DNA from: Rubrivivax sp.
GTDB taxonomy: Bacteria > Pseudomonadota > Gammaproteobacteria > Burkholderiales > Burkholderiaceae_C
Length of the DNA stretch: 44,321 bases
NCBI GenBank assembly: GCA_024641945.1
Contig: JAHECD010000025.1
Coordinates: 1-44,321, forward strand
Reading direction: 5' to 3'
The stretch's first letter is position 1. Each line of letters begins with the position of its first letter. The notes under the pieces were generated by a model. That model did no database searches and had not been told where the DNA came from. It saw only the letters and a program-made list of their open reading frames with translations. This document shows, piece after piece, positions 7,781 to 16,462 of the stretch. Position numbers and translations under genes: made by a program.

Positions 7781-9367
7781 TCAGCGCTCCGCGATGTAGT
7801 GCCCCATCTGCGGTTCCTCGCCCGGCGCCAGGAACGCGCGCAGGCGCGTTTCCAGGTCGTGGTCGGCCACGGTCGCGCGCGAGCGCTGGTGCAGGTAGTC
7901 CGCCCAGCTCGTGACGATGAAGCGCTCGACGTAGCGCTGCGGGTCGTTGAGGTCGCGGTAGATGCGCCAGAAGGTGGCGCCGTCGCGCCGGCGCGGGCCG
8001 CGCAGCAGGCTCAGCGCATCCAGAAACTCGGCCGCCTCGTCGGCACGCACGCGGTAGCCGATCTCCACCGCCACCGGCCCCGCCTCGGGGTCGGGTTGGT
8101 GGGCCAGGAAAAGGTCCTCCGACAGCGCCGCCTGCGTCACCTCTTCGAGTGCGCTCATGCGCAGCGGGAACGGCCGCGCAAGCAGGATTCCGCCCGTCAT
8201 GCAGGCCGCTGCGACGGTGAGCGTCGCCGACAGGCCGATGCCCGACGACAACGCACCCCACAGCGCGGAGCCCAATGCAAACGAGCCCAGCGCGCACAGC
8301 ACATGCAGCGCGTTGGCACGCGCCCGCACCCAGCGCGGCGCGCTCGTCTGCGTCGCGGTGTTGTAGGTGGACATGACCGACATCCACGCACCGCCGCCGG
8401 CCACCAGCGCGGCATACACGAGCAGGTGCGACGTCGACCACGCGGCCACGCCCATCACGGCCGCAAAGATCACGCAGCCGAGCGCCACCAGCCGCTCCAG
8501 GCCGAGCCTGGCGCGCAACGTGCCGATGGCGAAGCCGGCGCCGACGGCGCCGCCGCCCATGCAGGCCATCAGCAGGCCGAAACCCGCCGCGCCGAGGCCG
8601 AGCTGGCGCTGGCCGACGACCGGCAGCAGCGCCCACAGCGCCGAGCCGGTGGCGCTGTAGGCCGCCGTGCGCACGAGCTGCGCCAGCACGACCTCGCTGT
8701 GCCGTGCAAAACGCAGCGCGCTGAGCATGCCGCCCCACAGCCGCTCGGCCGGCAGGCGGGTCGGCGGGTGGGGCCGCGGCGGGTGCGCGCGCACGGCCCA
8801 AAGCAGCACCAAGATGCCGGCGACGGCGAAGACGAAGACCCAGCCAGCGCCCGTCTGCGCATAGACCACGCCGGCGAGCGCCGGCCCCAGCGCCCGCGCA
8901 CCGTTGTAGCCGATGCCCACCGCGGTGATGGCCTGCGGCAGCTGGTCGCGCGGCACCACGTCGACGACGGCCGAATTCCACGCCGGCGAAAGCAGCGCGG
9001 TGCAGCAGCCGACGACGAAGGTCAGCAGCAGCAACGTGGTCGCGCCGGCCCAGCCGACGATCAGCAGCAGCGCGAGCAGCGCCACCACCGCCGCCTGCAC
9101 CGTCAGTGCGGCCAGCATCAGGCGGCGCCGGTCGGTGGTGTCCGCCAGCACGCCGGCCGGCAGCGCAAACAGGAACATCGGCAGGAAGACGGCGGTCTGC
9201 ACCAGCGCCGCCAGGAAGGCCGAGCCCGTGAGCTCGACCACGAGCCAGGCCGCCGCCATGGCCTGCATCGCATTGCCGACGAAATAGGCCGTTCCGCCGC
9301 CGAGCAGCGCACGCGCGGCCTGGTGCCGAAAGACAGCGCGGATCGACGGCGCCTCGGCTTCGCTCAC
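7781..9367 (-). CDS. MFS transporter (MFS_3/EntS-like) with C-terminal cytosolic domain
   Basis: 528 aa. Residues 1-403 form a 12-helix major facilitator core of the MFS_3 (transmembrane secretion effector, EntS-like) type, with GTAYFVGNAMQAMAAAWLV in helix 1 and the loop 2-3 signature PAGVLADTTDRRRLM. Residues 404-528 are soluble and look like a dimeric alpha/beta-barrel (ABM-like) domain (VEIGYRVRADEAAEFLDAL; ATFWRIYRDLNDPQRYVERF; SWADYLHQ). The GTG start at 9367 overlaps the glycerate kinase stop (GTGA), so the two are coupled. The core suggests proton-driven efflux of a small molecule; the substrate is unknown. Confidence 0.85.
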   Translation of the reverse strand: MSEAEAPSIRAVFRHQAARALLGGGTAYFVGNAMQAMAAAWLVVELTGSAFLAALVQTAVFLPMFLFALPAGVLADTTDRRRLMLAALTVQAAVVALLALLLIVGWAGATTLLLLTFVVGCCTALLSPAWNSAVVDVVPRDQLPQAITAVGIGYNGARALGPALAGVVYAQTGAGWVFVFAVAGILVLLWAVRAHPPRPHPPTRLPAERLWGGMLSALRFARHSEVVLAQLVRTAAYSATGSALWALLPVVGQRQLGLGAAGFGLLMACMGGGAVGAGFAIGTLRARLGLERLVALGCVIFAAVMGVAAWSTSHLLVYAALVAGGGAWMSVMSTYNTATQTSAPRWVRARANALHVLCALGSFALGSALWGALSSGIGLSATLTVAAACMTGGILLARPFPLRMSALEEVTQAALSEDLFLAHQPDPEAGPVAVEIGYRVRADEAAEFLDALSLLRGPRRRDGATFWRIYRDLNDPQRYVERFIVTSWADYLHQRSRATVADHDLETRLRAFLAPGEEPQMGHYIAER

Positions 9368-10674
9368 AGCACGAGCAGCGCGCGGAAGTCGTTCACGTTC
9401 GTGAAGGTCGGGCCGGGCACGACCAGGTCGCCGAGCGGCGCGAAGAAGTTGTACGCATCGTTGCGGTCGAGATACTCGCTTGCCTTGAGGCCCTGCGCTG
9501 CCGCGCGTGCGAGTGTGTCCGGCGCGACGATGGCGCCGGCGTTGTCCTCGACGCCGTCGATGCCGTCGGTATCCGCCGCCAGCACGTGCACGCCGGCCTC
9601 GCCTTGCAGTGCGATGGCGCAGCCGAGCAGGAATTCGGTCGCCCGCCCGCCACGACCGCCCTTGGACCTGACGGTGACCGTGGTCTCGCCGCCGGACAGG
9701 ATCACGCACGGCTTCGCGAAAGGCTGTGCACGGTGCGCCACCGCACGCGCCAGTGCGGCATGCACCTTGCCGACTTCGCGGCTCTCGCCCTCGATCTCGT
9801 CGCTCAGGATGTAGGCCGGCACACCTGCGGCGCGCGCGACTTCGGCCGCGGCTTCCAGGCTCTGCTGCGGCGTCGCGATCATGTGCACGGCGTGGCCGGC
9901 GAAGGCCGCATCACCCGGCTTCGGTGTCTCGAAGGCGCCGCTCTCGAGGCCGGCGCGCGCGGCGGCCGGCAACTCGATGGCATAGCGCGTGCAGATCGCC
10001 AGGGCCTGGGCGCAGGTGCTGGCGTCGGGCACGGTGGGCCCGCTGGCGATGACCTCGGGCGCGTCGCCCGGCACGTCGGAGATCAGCAGCGTGACCACGC
10101 GCGCGGGCGCGCACATCGCCGCCAGGCGGCCGCCCTTGATGGCCGACAGGTGCTTGCGCAGACAGTTCATTTCGTCGATGGCCGCGCCGCTGCGCAGCAG
10201 GGCCTTGTTGATCGCCTGCTTGTCTTCGAGCGTGAGGCCGGGCGCGGGCATCGACAGCAGTGCCGAGCCGCCGCCGGAGATGAGGCAGAGCACCAGGTCG
10301 TCTTTTGTCAGGCCGCGAACCAGCTCGGTGATGCGGCGCGTGGCCTCGCGGCCGGCCTCGTCCGGCACCGGGTGTGCCGCCTCGACCACCTCGATCCGGC
10401 CGGGGTGGGCCTTGTAGGCCGGGGGCACGTGGTCGTAGCGCGTGATCACCAGTCCCGACAGCGGCGCACCGGGCGGCCACAGCGCATCGACCGCGGCGGC
10501 CATCGCGCCCCCGGCCTTGCCGGCACCGATGACCACGGTTCGGCCGCGCGACGGATCGGGCGGCGCGGGCAGGTGGGGGGCCGTGATGTGCGCCGGCAGC
10601 GCGCGTTGCACGGCGGCGTCGTACAGGGTCCGAAGAAATCGTCTTGGGTCGGTGATGGCGGGCACGGCACTCAT
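9364..10674 (-). CDS. Glycerate 2-kinase (MOFRL family; TtuD/GckA-like)
   Basis: 436-aa ATP-dependent kinase converting D-glycerate to 2-phosphoglycerate, the last step of the aldarate route encoded to its right. The N-terminal DUF4147 domain holds VVIGAGKAGGAM (Gly50-Ala54 with the conserved Lys) and LISGGGSALLSMP (residues 131-143). The C-terminal MOFRL domain holds VILSGGETTVTVR and VLAADTDGIDG. Older databases call this family 'hydroxypyruvate reductase TtuD', but the fold is a kinase. The ATG at 10674 is chosen because the upstream in-frame part is Arg/Lys-rich and unlike the family. It is coupled to the MFS gene and diverges from the TIR receptor gene across 137 bp. Confidence 0.9.
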   Translation of the reverse strand: MSAVPAITDPRRFLRTLYDAAVQRALPAHITAPHLPAPPDPSRGRTVVIGAGKAGGAMAAAVDALWPPGAPLSGLVITRYDHVPPAYKAHPGRIEVVEAAHPVPDEAGREATRRITELVRGLTKDDLVLCLISGGGSALLSMPAPGLTLEDKQAINKALLRSGAAIDEMNCLRKHLSAIKGGRLAAMCAPARVVTLLISDVPGDAPEVIASGPTVPDASTCAQALAICTRYAIELPAAARAGLESGAFETPKPGDAAFAGHAVHMIATPQQSLEAAAEVARAAGVPAYILSDEIEGESREVGKVHAALARAVAHRAQPFAKPCVILSGGETTVTVRSKGGRGGRATEFLLGCAIALQGEAGVHVLAADTDGIDGVEDNAGAIVAPDTLARAAAQGLKASEYLDRNDAYNFFAPLGDLVVPGPTFTNVNDFRALLVL

Positions 10675-10811
10675 CGCCCGATTGTCGGTCGAGGCTGGCC
10701 AATATTTCCACATGGCCGGCACGAACTGTTTTGACGCGCGGCGGGTTGACGCTTTGCGGCCGAGGCAGGCTCGCACGCTGGCCAACGCCACGGCGAACGC
10801 CTAAGCTGCGC

Positions 10812-12431
10812 ATGTCCATGGCGAATGTCTTTCTGAGCTATCGGCGCGACGACAGCGCGGCATACGCCGGGCGGGTCTACGACCGGCTCGTAGCGCGATT
10901 CGGGGCCGACCAAGTGTTCATGGACATCGACCGCATTGCACCGGGCGAGAACTTCGTCGATGCAATCAATCGGCACGTGGTCGAATCGAGTGCAGTGCTC
11001 GTGCTCATCGGTCCCCGATGGGCGGACGCGAGGGGCCGCAGCGGCCAGCGCCGATTGCACGAAGTCGGCGATTTCGTCTGCCTGGAGGTAGGCGCGGCGC
11101 TGCAAAGCGCCGTGCGTGTCGTTCCGGTCCTCGTGGGGGGCGCCACGATGCCGCGCGCGCAGGAGCTGCCGGAGGTGCTGCGCCCATTGGTCGCGCTTCA
11201 GGCGCTGGAAATTTCGGACGGGCGGTTTCATTACGACGTCGGGCGCCTCATCGATGCCATCGAGCCGGTTCATGAAAGGAGCGCCACGATGCGGACCTTG
11301 GTCGCCGCACGATCGACGGCGTCCCGCCCGCACAGCGTCTTCGCCGGCCACGTCACCAAGGCGCGCATGCTGTGGTTCGGCAGCGCAGCCATGATCGCCG
11401 CAATGGCGGCCCTGCTTTGGAGCCGGCAGCCGCCGCCCGCATCCGCGTCCCTGCCGACGAAGGCAAAGCCTGGCGCACAACCGCCCCAGCCCGCGCCGCG
11501 CGACACCACGACAACGCCGGCCGTGCTGCATATCAAGGACACGTTTCCCGGCGATTCGAGCTACTCGGATGCCATGCGCACGCTGGTCACCCGGCTGAAT
11601 ACCGCGAGCGGCGGCCAGCCCCTCTTCCTGCTCGTGCCGTCGAGCGGCAATGCAACGCAGGCCAACGCCGTGCAGGCGTTGTCACGTGGCTCGATCGAAG
11701 GCGCGTCGCTGCCGGCGGCAGCGCTCGGCGGGCTGGACGAAGCGTTTTTCGTCCTTGACGGTCCGCCCTTCGGCCCTGACGTGCCCGCTTACGGGCGTTG
11801 GCGCCGCAGCGCAGCCGTGCTCGCGGTCGCCGACAAGATGTATGCAGCGCAGGGCCTGAAGGGGCTTTCGTGCGCGGTCGTGCCGGGGGTCGATCTGTGG
11901 TCACGCACGCGGCTGGCGCGCACGTCGGACCTGCGCGGCAAGAAGCTACGTGCCTATGGCCTGCGCGCGCGCATCTACAAGGCCGCCGGCGCCGACGTCG
12001 TCTCGATGCCGACATCGGAAGTGCGCGCCGCATTGGCAAACGGCACGTTGGACGCGGCCGACATACCGGACGTGGCTACGGCCGCGCAATTCCACGTGCA
12101 GGAGGCGGCACCGTACGCCTACGTCACGCCACTGACGCGGGCAATCGGGCTCGACCTGGTCTTTCGCCGCCGGGTCTGGGATGCCATCGACGACACCACC
12201 CGCCAGCGCATCGAGACTTCGTGCATGGAAAACATGGCGTCGACCGTCACGACCCAATTGCGCAAGGTGTCGACGTCGTGGGACACGCTGCGCAGCCGTG
12301 GAGCTCAGGTTTCAGCGCTGCCCGATCCGATCGTGGCCGACCTGCGCGAAGGTTGGCTTCGGGTGCAGGCCGGTCTGGCCTCGAACCCTGCAGTGCCCTC
12401 ATTGGTCGACGTCAGCGCAAAGCCGCCATGA
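10812..12431 (+). CDS. TIR - transmembrane helix - DctP-type solute-binding fusion protein
   Basis: 539 aa with three parts. Residues 4-150 are a bacterial TIR domain: VFLSYRRDDSAAYAGRVYDR, the BB-loop region FMDIDRIAPGENF, VLVLIGPRW, and DFVCLEVGAAL, in which Glu92 sits where TIR NADases keep their catalytic Glu. Residues 187-204 are one hydrophobic helix, preceded by an Arg/Lys-rich stretch and followed by a Pro/Ala/Thr linker, so the N terminus should be cytoplasmic. Residues 238-525 resemble a TRAP DctP binding protein: DLRGKKLRAYG with the usual ligand Arg (Arg380), then GADVVSMPTSEVRAALANG and a TLDAADIP segment in place of the usual G-x-x-DG. There is no separate signal peptide. ATG 10812 and ATG 10818 are both possible. 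It is monocistronic, between genes on the other strand. A receptor whose periplasmic ligand controls TIR activity is my inference. Confidence 0.88.
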   Translation: MSMANVFLSYRRDDSAAYAGRVYDRLVARFGADQVFMDIDRIAPGENFVDAINRHVVESSAVLVLIGPRWADARGRSGQRRLHEVGDFVCLEVGAALQSAVRVVPVLVGGATMPRAQELPEVLRPLVALQALEISDGRFHYDVGRLIDAIEPVHERSATMRTLVAARSTASRPHSVFAGHVTKARMLWFGSAAMIAAMAALLWSRQPPPASASLPTKAKPGAQPPQPAPRDTTTTPAVLHIKDTFPGDSSYSDAMRTLVTRLNTASGGQPLFLLVPSSGNATQANAVQALSRGSIEGASLPAAALGGLDEAFFVLDGPPFGPDVPAYGRWRRSAAVLAVADKMYAAQGLKGLSCAVVPGVDLWSRTRLARTSDLRGKKLRAYGLRARIYKAAGADVVSMPTSEVRAALANGTLDAADIPDVATAAQFHVQEAAPYAYVTPLTRAIGLDLVFRRRVWDAIDDTTRQRIETSCMENMASTVTTQLRKVSTSWDTLRSRGAQVSALPDPIVADLREGWLRVQAGLASNPAVPSLVDVSAKPP

Positions 12432-12666
12432 TGCCGGGCCGGCGCCCTGCCGCAGCGTGCACACCGACCTTGGGCTCGTCGAGTGCGGTGCTACTGTCAT
12501 GGCCCCGCGCGCCGCGCTCCTGTCGCAATGATCAGACGTCGCTTCGGACGGGGTGCGTCGCGTTGCAGACCACGCCCGGGCGCGGGAAATTGACAGTTGC
12601 CGACCCGGACACGAACCGGCTATCGCGCCAGTTGACATGTACCTGCCAGCGACGGGAGAGCGCGCG

Positions 12667-13590
12667 CTAGCCGGCCTGACCGCCTTCGTTGACGGCGTGG
12701 TGCGCCATCAGCTCCAGCGCCTTCACCAACGCCGAATGGTCCAGCTGGTCCCAGCCCTGCGCCGCGCACACCTGCATCAGCTGCGCCGCGTTCGCCGTCT
12801 GCGGCAGCGCCACCCCCAGCGCCTTGGCCCCCTGCAGCGCCAGGTTCAGGTCCTTCTGGTGCAGCCCGATCCGGAACCCCGGGTTGAACGTGCGCTTGAT
12901 CATGCGCTCGCCGTGCACCTCCAGGATCCGGCTCGACGCAAACCCGCCCATCAGCGCCTGGCGCACCTTCGCCGGGTCCGCACCCGCCTTGGCCGCGAAG
13001 ACCAGCGCCTCGCTCACCGCCGCAATGTTCAGCGCCACGATGATCTGGTTGGCCACCTTCGTCGTCTGCCCGTCCCCGTTGCCGCCCACCAGCGTGATGT
13101 TCTTGCCCATCAGTTCGAACAGCGGCTTCACGCGCTCGAACGCGGCCTCGGGGCCACCCACCATGATCGTCAGCGTGCCGGCCTTCGCGCCCACTTCGCC
13201 GCCGGACACCGGGGCGTCGAGGTAATCGCAACCCAGCGCGTTGATGCGCTGCGCGAACTCCTTCGTCGCCATCGGCGCGATGCTGCTCATGTCGACGACG
13301 GTCTTGCCCACGCGGCCGTCAGGACCGCTCTCACTGGACGTCAACCCTTCGGCCACGCCGTCCTTGCCGAACAGCACCTTCTCCACGTCCGGCGTGTCGG
13401 GCACCATCGTGAAGATCACGTCGGACTGGCGCGCCACGTCGGCCGCCGTCTTGCATGCCACCACCCCGGCGTCGAGCAGGGCCTTCGGCACCTCGCGCCG
13501 CGTCGTCACGGCCACCTCATGCCCGCCTTCGCGCAGCCGCCCCGCCATGGGTGCGCCCATGATGCCCAGGCCTATGAATCCAAGTTTCAT
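12667..13590 (-). CDS. garR: 2-hydroxy-3-oxopropionate (tartronate semialdehyde) reductase
   Basis: 307-aa beta-hydroxyacid dehydrogenase that reduces tartronate semialdehyde to D-glycerate with NAD(P)H. The Rossmann motif is FIGLGIMGAPMAGRL at residues 5-19. The substrate motif DAPVSGGEVGAKAGTL lies at 126-140, and the catalytic Lys178 is in TTKVANQ. The C-terminal helical domain contains FRIGLHQKDLNLAL. A short insertion (about residues 84-96, SSESGPDGRVG) lengthens the loop before KTVVDMSS. A ribosome site AAAGGA precedes the ATG at 13590. It is the last gene of the gudD operon, 22 bp after the aldolase whose product it consumes. Confidence 0.92.
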   Translation of the reverse strand: MKLGFIGLGIMGAPMAGRLREGGHEVAVTTRREVPKALLDAGVVACKTAADVARQSDVIFTMVPDTPDVEKVLFGKDGVAEGLTSSESGPDGRVGKTVVDMSSIAPMATKEFAQRINALGCDYLDAPVSGGEVGAKAGTLTIMVGGPEAAFERVKPLFELMGKNITLVGGNGDGQTTKVANQIIVALNIAAVSEALVFAAKAGADPAKVRQALMGGFASSRILEVHGERMIKRTFNPGFRIGLHQKDLNLALQGAKALGVALPQTANAAQLMQVCAAQGWDQLDHSALVKALELMAHHAVNEGGQAG

Positions 13591-13612
13591 GATGTCTGTC
13601 CTTTCCAGGTGT

Positions 13613-14371
13613 TCACTTGCGCATGGCGGACAGGACGTCCTGCGAACCGGCGGCGAGCAGGCGCGCGTCGGAACCGACGGTGACGAAGCGGAATCCCTTG
13701 GCCACCCGGGCGCGCGCCACGTCGGGCCGACCGTTGTGCACGCCGGCCACCACGCCGTGCGCCTTGGCGCGTTCGAGGATGTGGTCCATCGCCTGCGCGG
13801 CCTTCGGGTCCACGTCGTCGAAGACCGGGCGGCACCCGAGCGACAGCGACAGGTCCGACGGGCCGATGTACACGGCGTCGAGCCCTTCCACCGACAGGAT
13901 CGCATCGAGGTTGTCGAGCGCCTGCGCCGTCTCGATCATCGCGAAGCGCACGATGGTGGCGTTTGCTTCGGTCGGATAGTCGGCGCCACCATACAGCAGG
14001 GCGCGCACCGGCCCGAAACTGCGCCCGCCCTTGGGCGCGTAGTTCGTGTAGGAGACGAAGCGCTGTGCGTCCTCGCGAGTATTGATCATCGGGCAGATCA
14101 CGCCGTAGGCCCCCGCGTCGAGCGTCTTCATGATGATGGACGGCTCGAGCCACGGCACGCGCACGACCGGCACGGTGGGCGTGCTGCTGATGGCCTGCAG
14201 CATCGTGACCATGGCCTGGTAGTCGATGACCCCATGCTGCATGTCGATCGTCAGCGTGTCCCAGCCCTGGTGGGCCATGACCTCGGCGGCAAAGCTGTTC
14301 GGAATGGCCAACCAGCCGTTGACGGCGGCCTGGTCGGCGCTCCACAAGGTACGTAGGCGGTTTTCTCTCAT
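13613..14371 (-). CDS. HpcH/HpaI-type aldolase, probably 5-keto-4-deoxy-D-glucarate aldolase
   Basis: 252-aa class II pyruvate aldolase. Visible family signatures are GWDTLTIDMQHGVIDYQ (catalytic His46), PVVRVPWLEP, a metal Glu in FAMIETAQALDN and a metal Asp in YIGPSDLSLSLG. In context it should cleave 5-keto-4-deoxy-D-glucarate to pyruvate and tartronate semialdehyde (the GarL reaction), because glucarate dehydratase lies upstream and GarR directly downstream. Other HpaI relatives use 2-keto-3-deoxyrhamnonate or 2,4-dihydroxyheptenedioate, so the substrate assignment rests on neighbours. A GAGGAG ribosome site lies just before the start. Confidence 0.88.
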   Translation of the reverse strand: MRENRLRTLWSADQAAVNGWLAIPNSFAAEVMAHQGWDTLTIDMQHGVIDYQAMVTMLQAISSTPTVPVVRVPWLEPSIIMKTLDAGAYGVICPMINTREDAQRFVSYTNYAPKGGRSFGPVRALLYGGADYPTEANATIVRFAMIETAQALDNLDAILSVEGLDAVYIGPSDLSLSLGCRPVFDDVDPKAAQAMDHILERAKAHGVVAGVHNGRPDVARARVAKGFRFVTVGSDARLLAAGSQDVLSAMRK

Positions 14372-14437
14372 GTCATGCTCCTCGGGGTCATCGGGCGTCG
14401 GGGTGGATGCAGCGGTGCAACGCGGGTCGTCGCGGCG

Positions 14438-15376
14438 TCACTGCTGCGTCACGGGGCTCACCACCTGGCCGGTGGCAAAAAAGGATTGCAGGTTGTCGAA
14501 CACCCGCTGCGCCATCGCGGCGCGTGTCTCGACCGTGCCGCTGGCGATGTGCGGCATCAGCACCACGTTCTCCATCACCATCAGTTCGGCCGGGACGTGG
14601 GGTTCGTTGTAGAAGACATCGAGCGCGGCGCCGGCGATGCGCTTTTCCGTCAACGCGCGCACGAGCGCGGGCTCGTCGACCACCGTGCCACGCGCCACGT
14701 TGACGAGATAGCCGTCCGGACCCAGTGCGTCGAGCACGCTGGCATCGATGAGGTGGCGCGTCGAATCACCGCCCGGCACGATGACGACGAGGTAGTCGGC
14801 CCAGCGTGCCAGTTCGTGAAGCGAGGGCTCGTAACGCATGCCGGCGTCGGCCACGGGGCGGCGGTTGTGATACGCCATTTCCATGTCGAAACCCGACGCG
14901 CGGCGCGCGATCGTGCGCCCGATACGGCCCAGCCCCACGATGCCCATGCGCTTGCCGCTGACGCGCCGCGTCAGCAGGTACGGGCCGTTGATCCAGTCGC
15001 CACGGCGGAGGTGCCGCTCGGCCGCACCCATGCCGCGCGAGACGTCGATCACGAGCCCCATGGCAAGGTCGGCCACGCAGTCGTTCAACACGTCGGGCGT
15101 ATTGCCGACCTGGATGCCCCGTTTCAACGCCCCGGCGATATCGATGCGGTCGACACCGACGCCGAAGCTGGAGATCACACGCACATTGGGCAGCGCGTCC
15201 ATCAACGCCACGTCGGCGAAGCCGGCCGTGGCCAGGCCCTTGAACTCGGCGCCGTGCGCGGCGACGTAAGCCTGGGGGTCGGCCTCGTCGATCAGGCGGT
15301 GCACGTCGAAATGTTCGACGAGCTGCTTCTCGAGCGACGGCATCAGGCGGCCGTATTGCAGGATGCGGGGCTTCAT
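14438..15376 (-). CDS. D-2-hydroxyacid dehydrogenase (hydroxypyruvate/glyoxylate reductase type)
   Basis: 312-aa NAD(P)-dependent dehydrogenase. The substrate-binding N-terminal lobe contains VISSFGVGVDRIDI. The Rossmann motif is GIVGLGRIGRTIARR, followed by the Arg-rich HNRRP that favours NADPH. The catalytic triad regions are VNVARGTVVDEPALV (Arg), DVFYNEPHVP (Glu) and LMPHIASGTVETR (His). The sequence is closest in character to GhrB/2-ketogluconate and hydroxypyruvate reductases. In the operon it could salvage hydroxypyruvate arising from tartronate semialdehyde by isomerisation, giving glycerate; this is an inference. It is 66 bp upstream of the aldolase and on the same strand. Confidence 0.88.
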   Translation of the reverse strand: MKPRILQYGRLMPSLEKQLVEHFDVHRLIDEADPQAYVAAHGAEFKGLATAGFADVALMDALPNVRVISSFGVGVDRIDIAGALKRGIQVGNTPDVLNDCVADLAMGLVIDVSRGMGAAERHLRRGDWINGPYLLTRRVSGKRMGIVGLGRIGRTIARRASGFDMEMAYHNRRPVADAGMRYEPSLHELARWADYLVVIVPGGDSTRHLIDASVLDALGPDGYLVNVARGTVVDEPALVRALTEKRIAGAALDVFYNEPHVPAELMVMENVVLMPHIASGTVETRAAMAQRVFDNLQSFFATGQVVSPVTQQ

Positions 15377-15485
15377 GCGGGACGGGTCCTCTCGGGGTTC
15401 GTGTGATCGATGGCGGTCGAGCCTGGCCTGCCGACGCGCCGCCCGACCTTAACGCAGCCGGCGCGCGACGTCAGAGGGTGGGCGC

Positions 15486-16448
15486 TCACTCGACCGTGAT
15501 CTTGCGCTCGGTGATGATCTTCGCGTAGCGCTTGCGATCGTCGTCGATGAGCTTGCCGAACTGTGCCGGCGTGGTCGCGCGCGGCACGCCGCCGAGCGTG
15601 ACGTAGCGGGCCCGCACGGCCTCGTCGGCGAGCACGGCGCGCACGTCGGCCGAGATCTTGTCGACGATTTCCGGCGGCGTGCCGGCCGGCGCCAGCAGAC
15701 CGAGCCAGCTGATCGAATTGAAGCCGGGCAGCGCGGCCTCGGCCAGCGTCGGCACGTCGGCCAGTGCGGGCACCCGCTGGTCGCTCGTGACGGCGAGCGC
15801 GCGCAGCTTGCCGGCCTTGATATTGCCGCTCGCCTCGAGCACCGTCATGAACAGCAGTTGCACGTGGCCGGCCATCAGGTCCTGGGTCGCCGGGCCGCCA
15901 CCACGGTAGGGCACGTGCACGATGAAGGTGTTGCTCGCCAGCTTGAACATCTCGGCCGCGAGGTGCGGCGCCCCGCCGGCGCCCGAGCTTGCGTAGCTGA
16001 GCTTGCCGGGCTGGCTCTTCGCCAGCGCGATGAACTCCTTCACCGTCTGGGCCGGCACCGCGGGATGCACCGCCATCGCCAGCGGCAGCTCGGCCACGAG
16101 CGAAATCGGCGCAAAAGATTTGTCCGGGTCGTACGGCATCTTCTTGTAGAGCGACGGGTTGATCGCCTGCGTGCCGATATTGCCAAGCAGCAGCGTGTAG
16201 CCGTCGGGCTTGGCCTTGGCCACCATGTCGGCACCGATCTGCCCGGCGGCGCCGCCCTTGTTCTCGACGATCACGGTCTGGCCCCAGCGCTTGCCGAGTT
16301 GCTCGGCCAGGATGCGCCCGCCCGTATCGGTGCCGCCGCCGGGTGGGAACGGCACGACCAGCGTCACCGGGCGGGTGGGGAAGCCTTGCGCGAAAGCCGC
16401 GCCCAGCACCGTGCAGAGGGCCAGTGCGGCCAGGACTTGTTTCTTCAT
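15486..16448 (-). CDS. Bug-family (TctC) tripartite tricarboxylate transporter binding protein
   Basis: 320-aa periplasmic binding protein. The signal peptide is MKKQVLAALALCTVLGAAFA, cleaved before QGFPTRP. The mature start PVTLVVPFPPGGGTDTGGR is the Bug-family hallmark, and YTLLLGNIGTQAINPSLY, SYASSGAGGAPHLAAEMF and VHVPYRGGGPATQDLMAGHV follow as expected. It binds organic acids. There are no TctA or TctB membrane subunits nearby, so it is an orphan, as is common in Burkholderiales. Its position between gudD and the hydroxyacid dehydrogenase suggests a sugar-acid ligand. The ATG at 16448 is chosen because the signal peptide starts there; an upstream in-frame start adds 10 non-conserved residues. 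Confidence 0.92.
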   Translation of the reverse strand: MKKQVLAALALCTVLGAAFAQGFPTRPVTLVVPFPPGGGTDTGGRILAEQLGKRWGQTVIVENKGGAAGQIGADMVAKAKPDGYTLLLGNIGTQAINPSLYKKMPYDPDKSFAPISLVAELPLAMAVHPAVPAQTVKEFIALAKSQPGKLSYASSGAGGAPHLAAEMFKLASNTFIVHVPYRGGGPATQDLMAGHVQLLFMTVLEASGNIKAGKLRALAVTSDQRVPALADVPTLAEAALPGFNSISWLGLLAPAGTPPEIVDKISADVRAVLADEAVRARYVTLGGVPRATTPAQFGKLIDDDRKRYAKIITERKITVE

Positions 16449-16462
16449 GTCGTCTTTCGGAT

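Noticed and set aside
10675..12666. The TIR gene as part of a phage-defence island or prophage
   Set aside because: There are no defence partners, integrase, phage genes, direct repeats or tRNA nearby; the neighbours are sugar-acid metabolism genes.
12432..12666. Two TTGACA hexamers (near 12592 and 12633) as promoters
   Set aside because: No -10 element at 16-18 bp from either, and they point toward the 3' end of garR.
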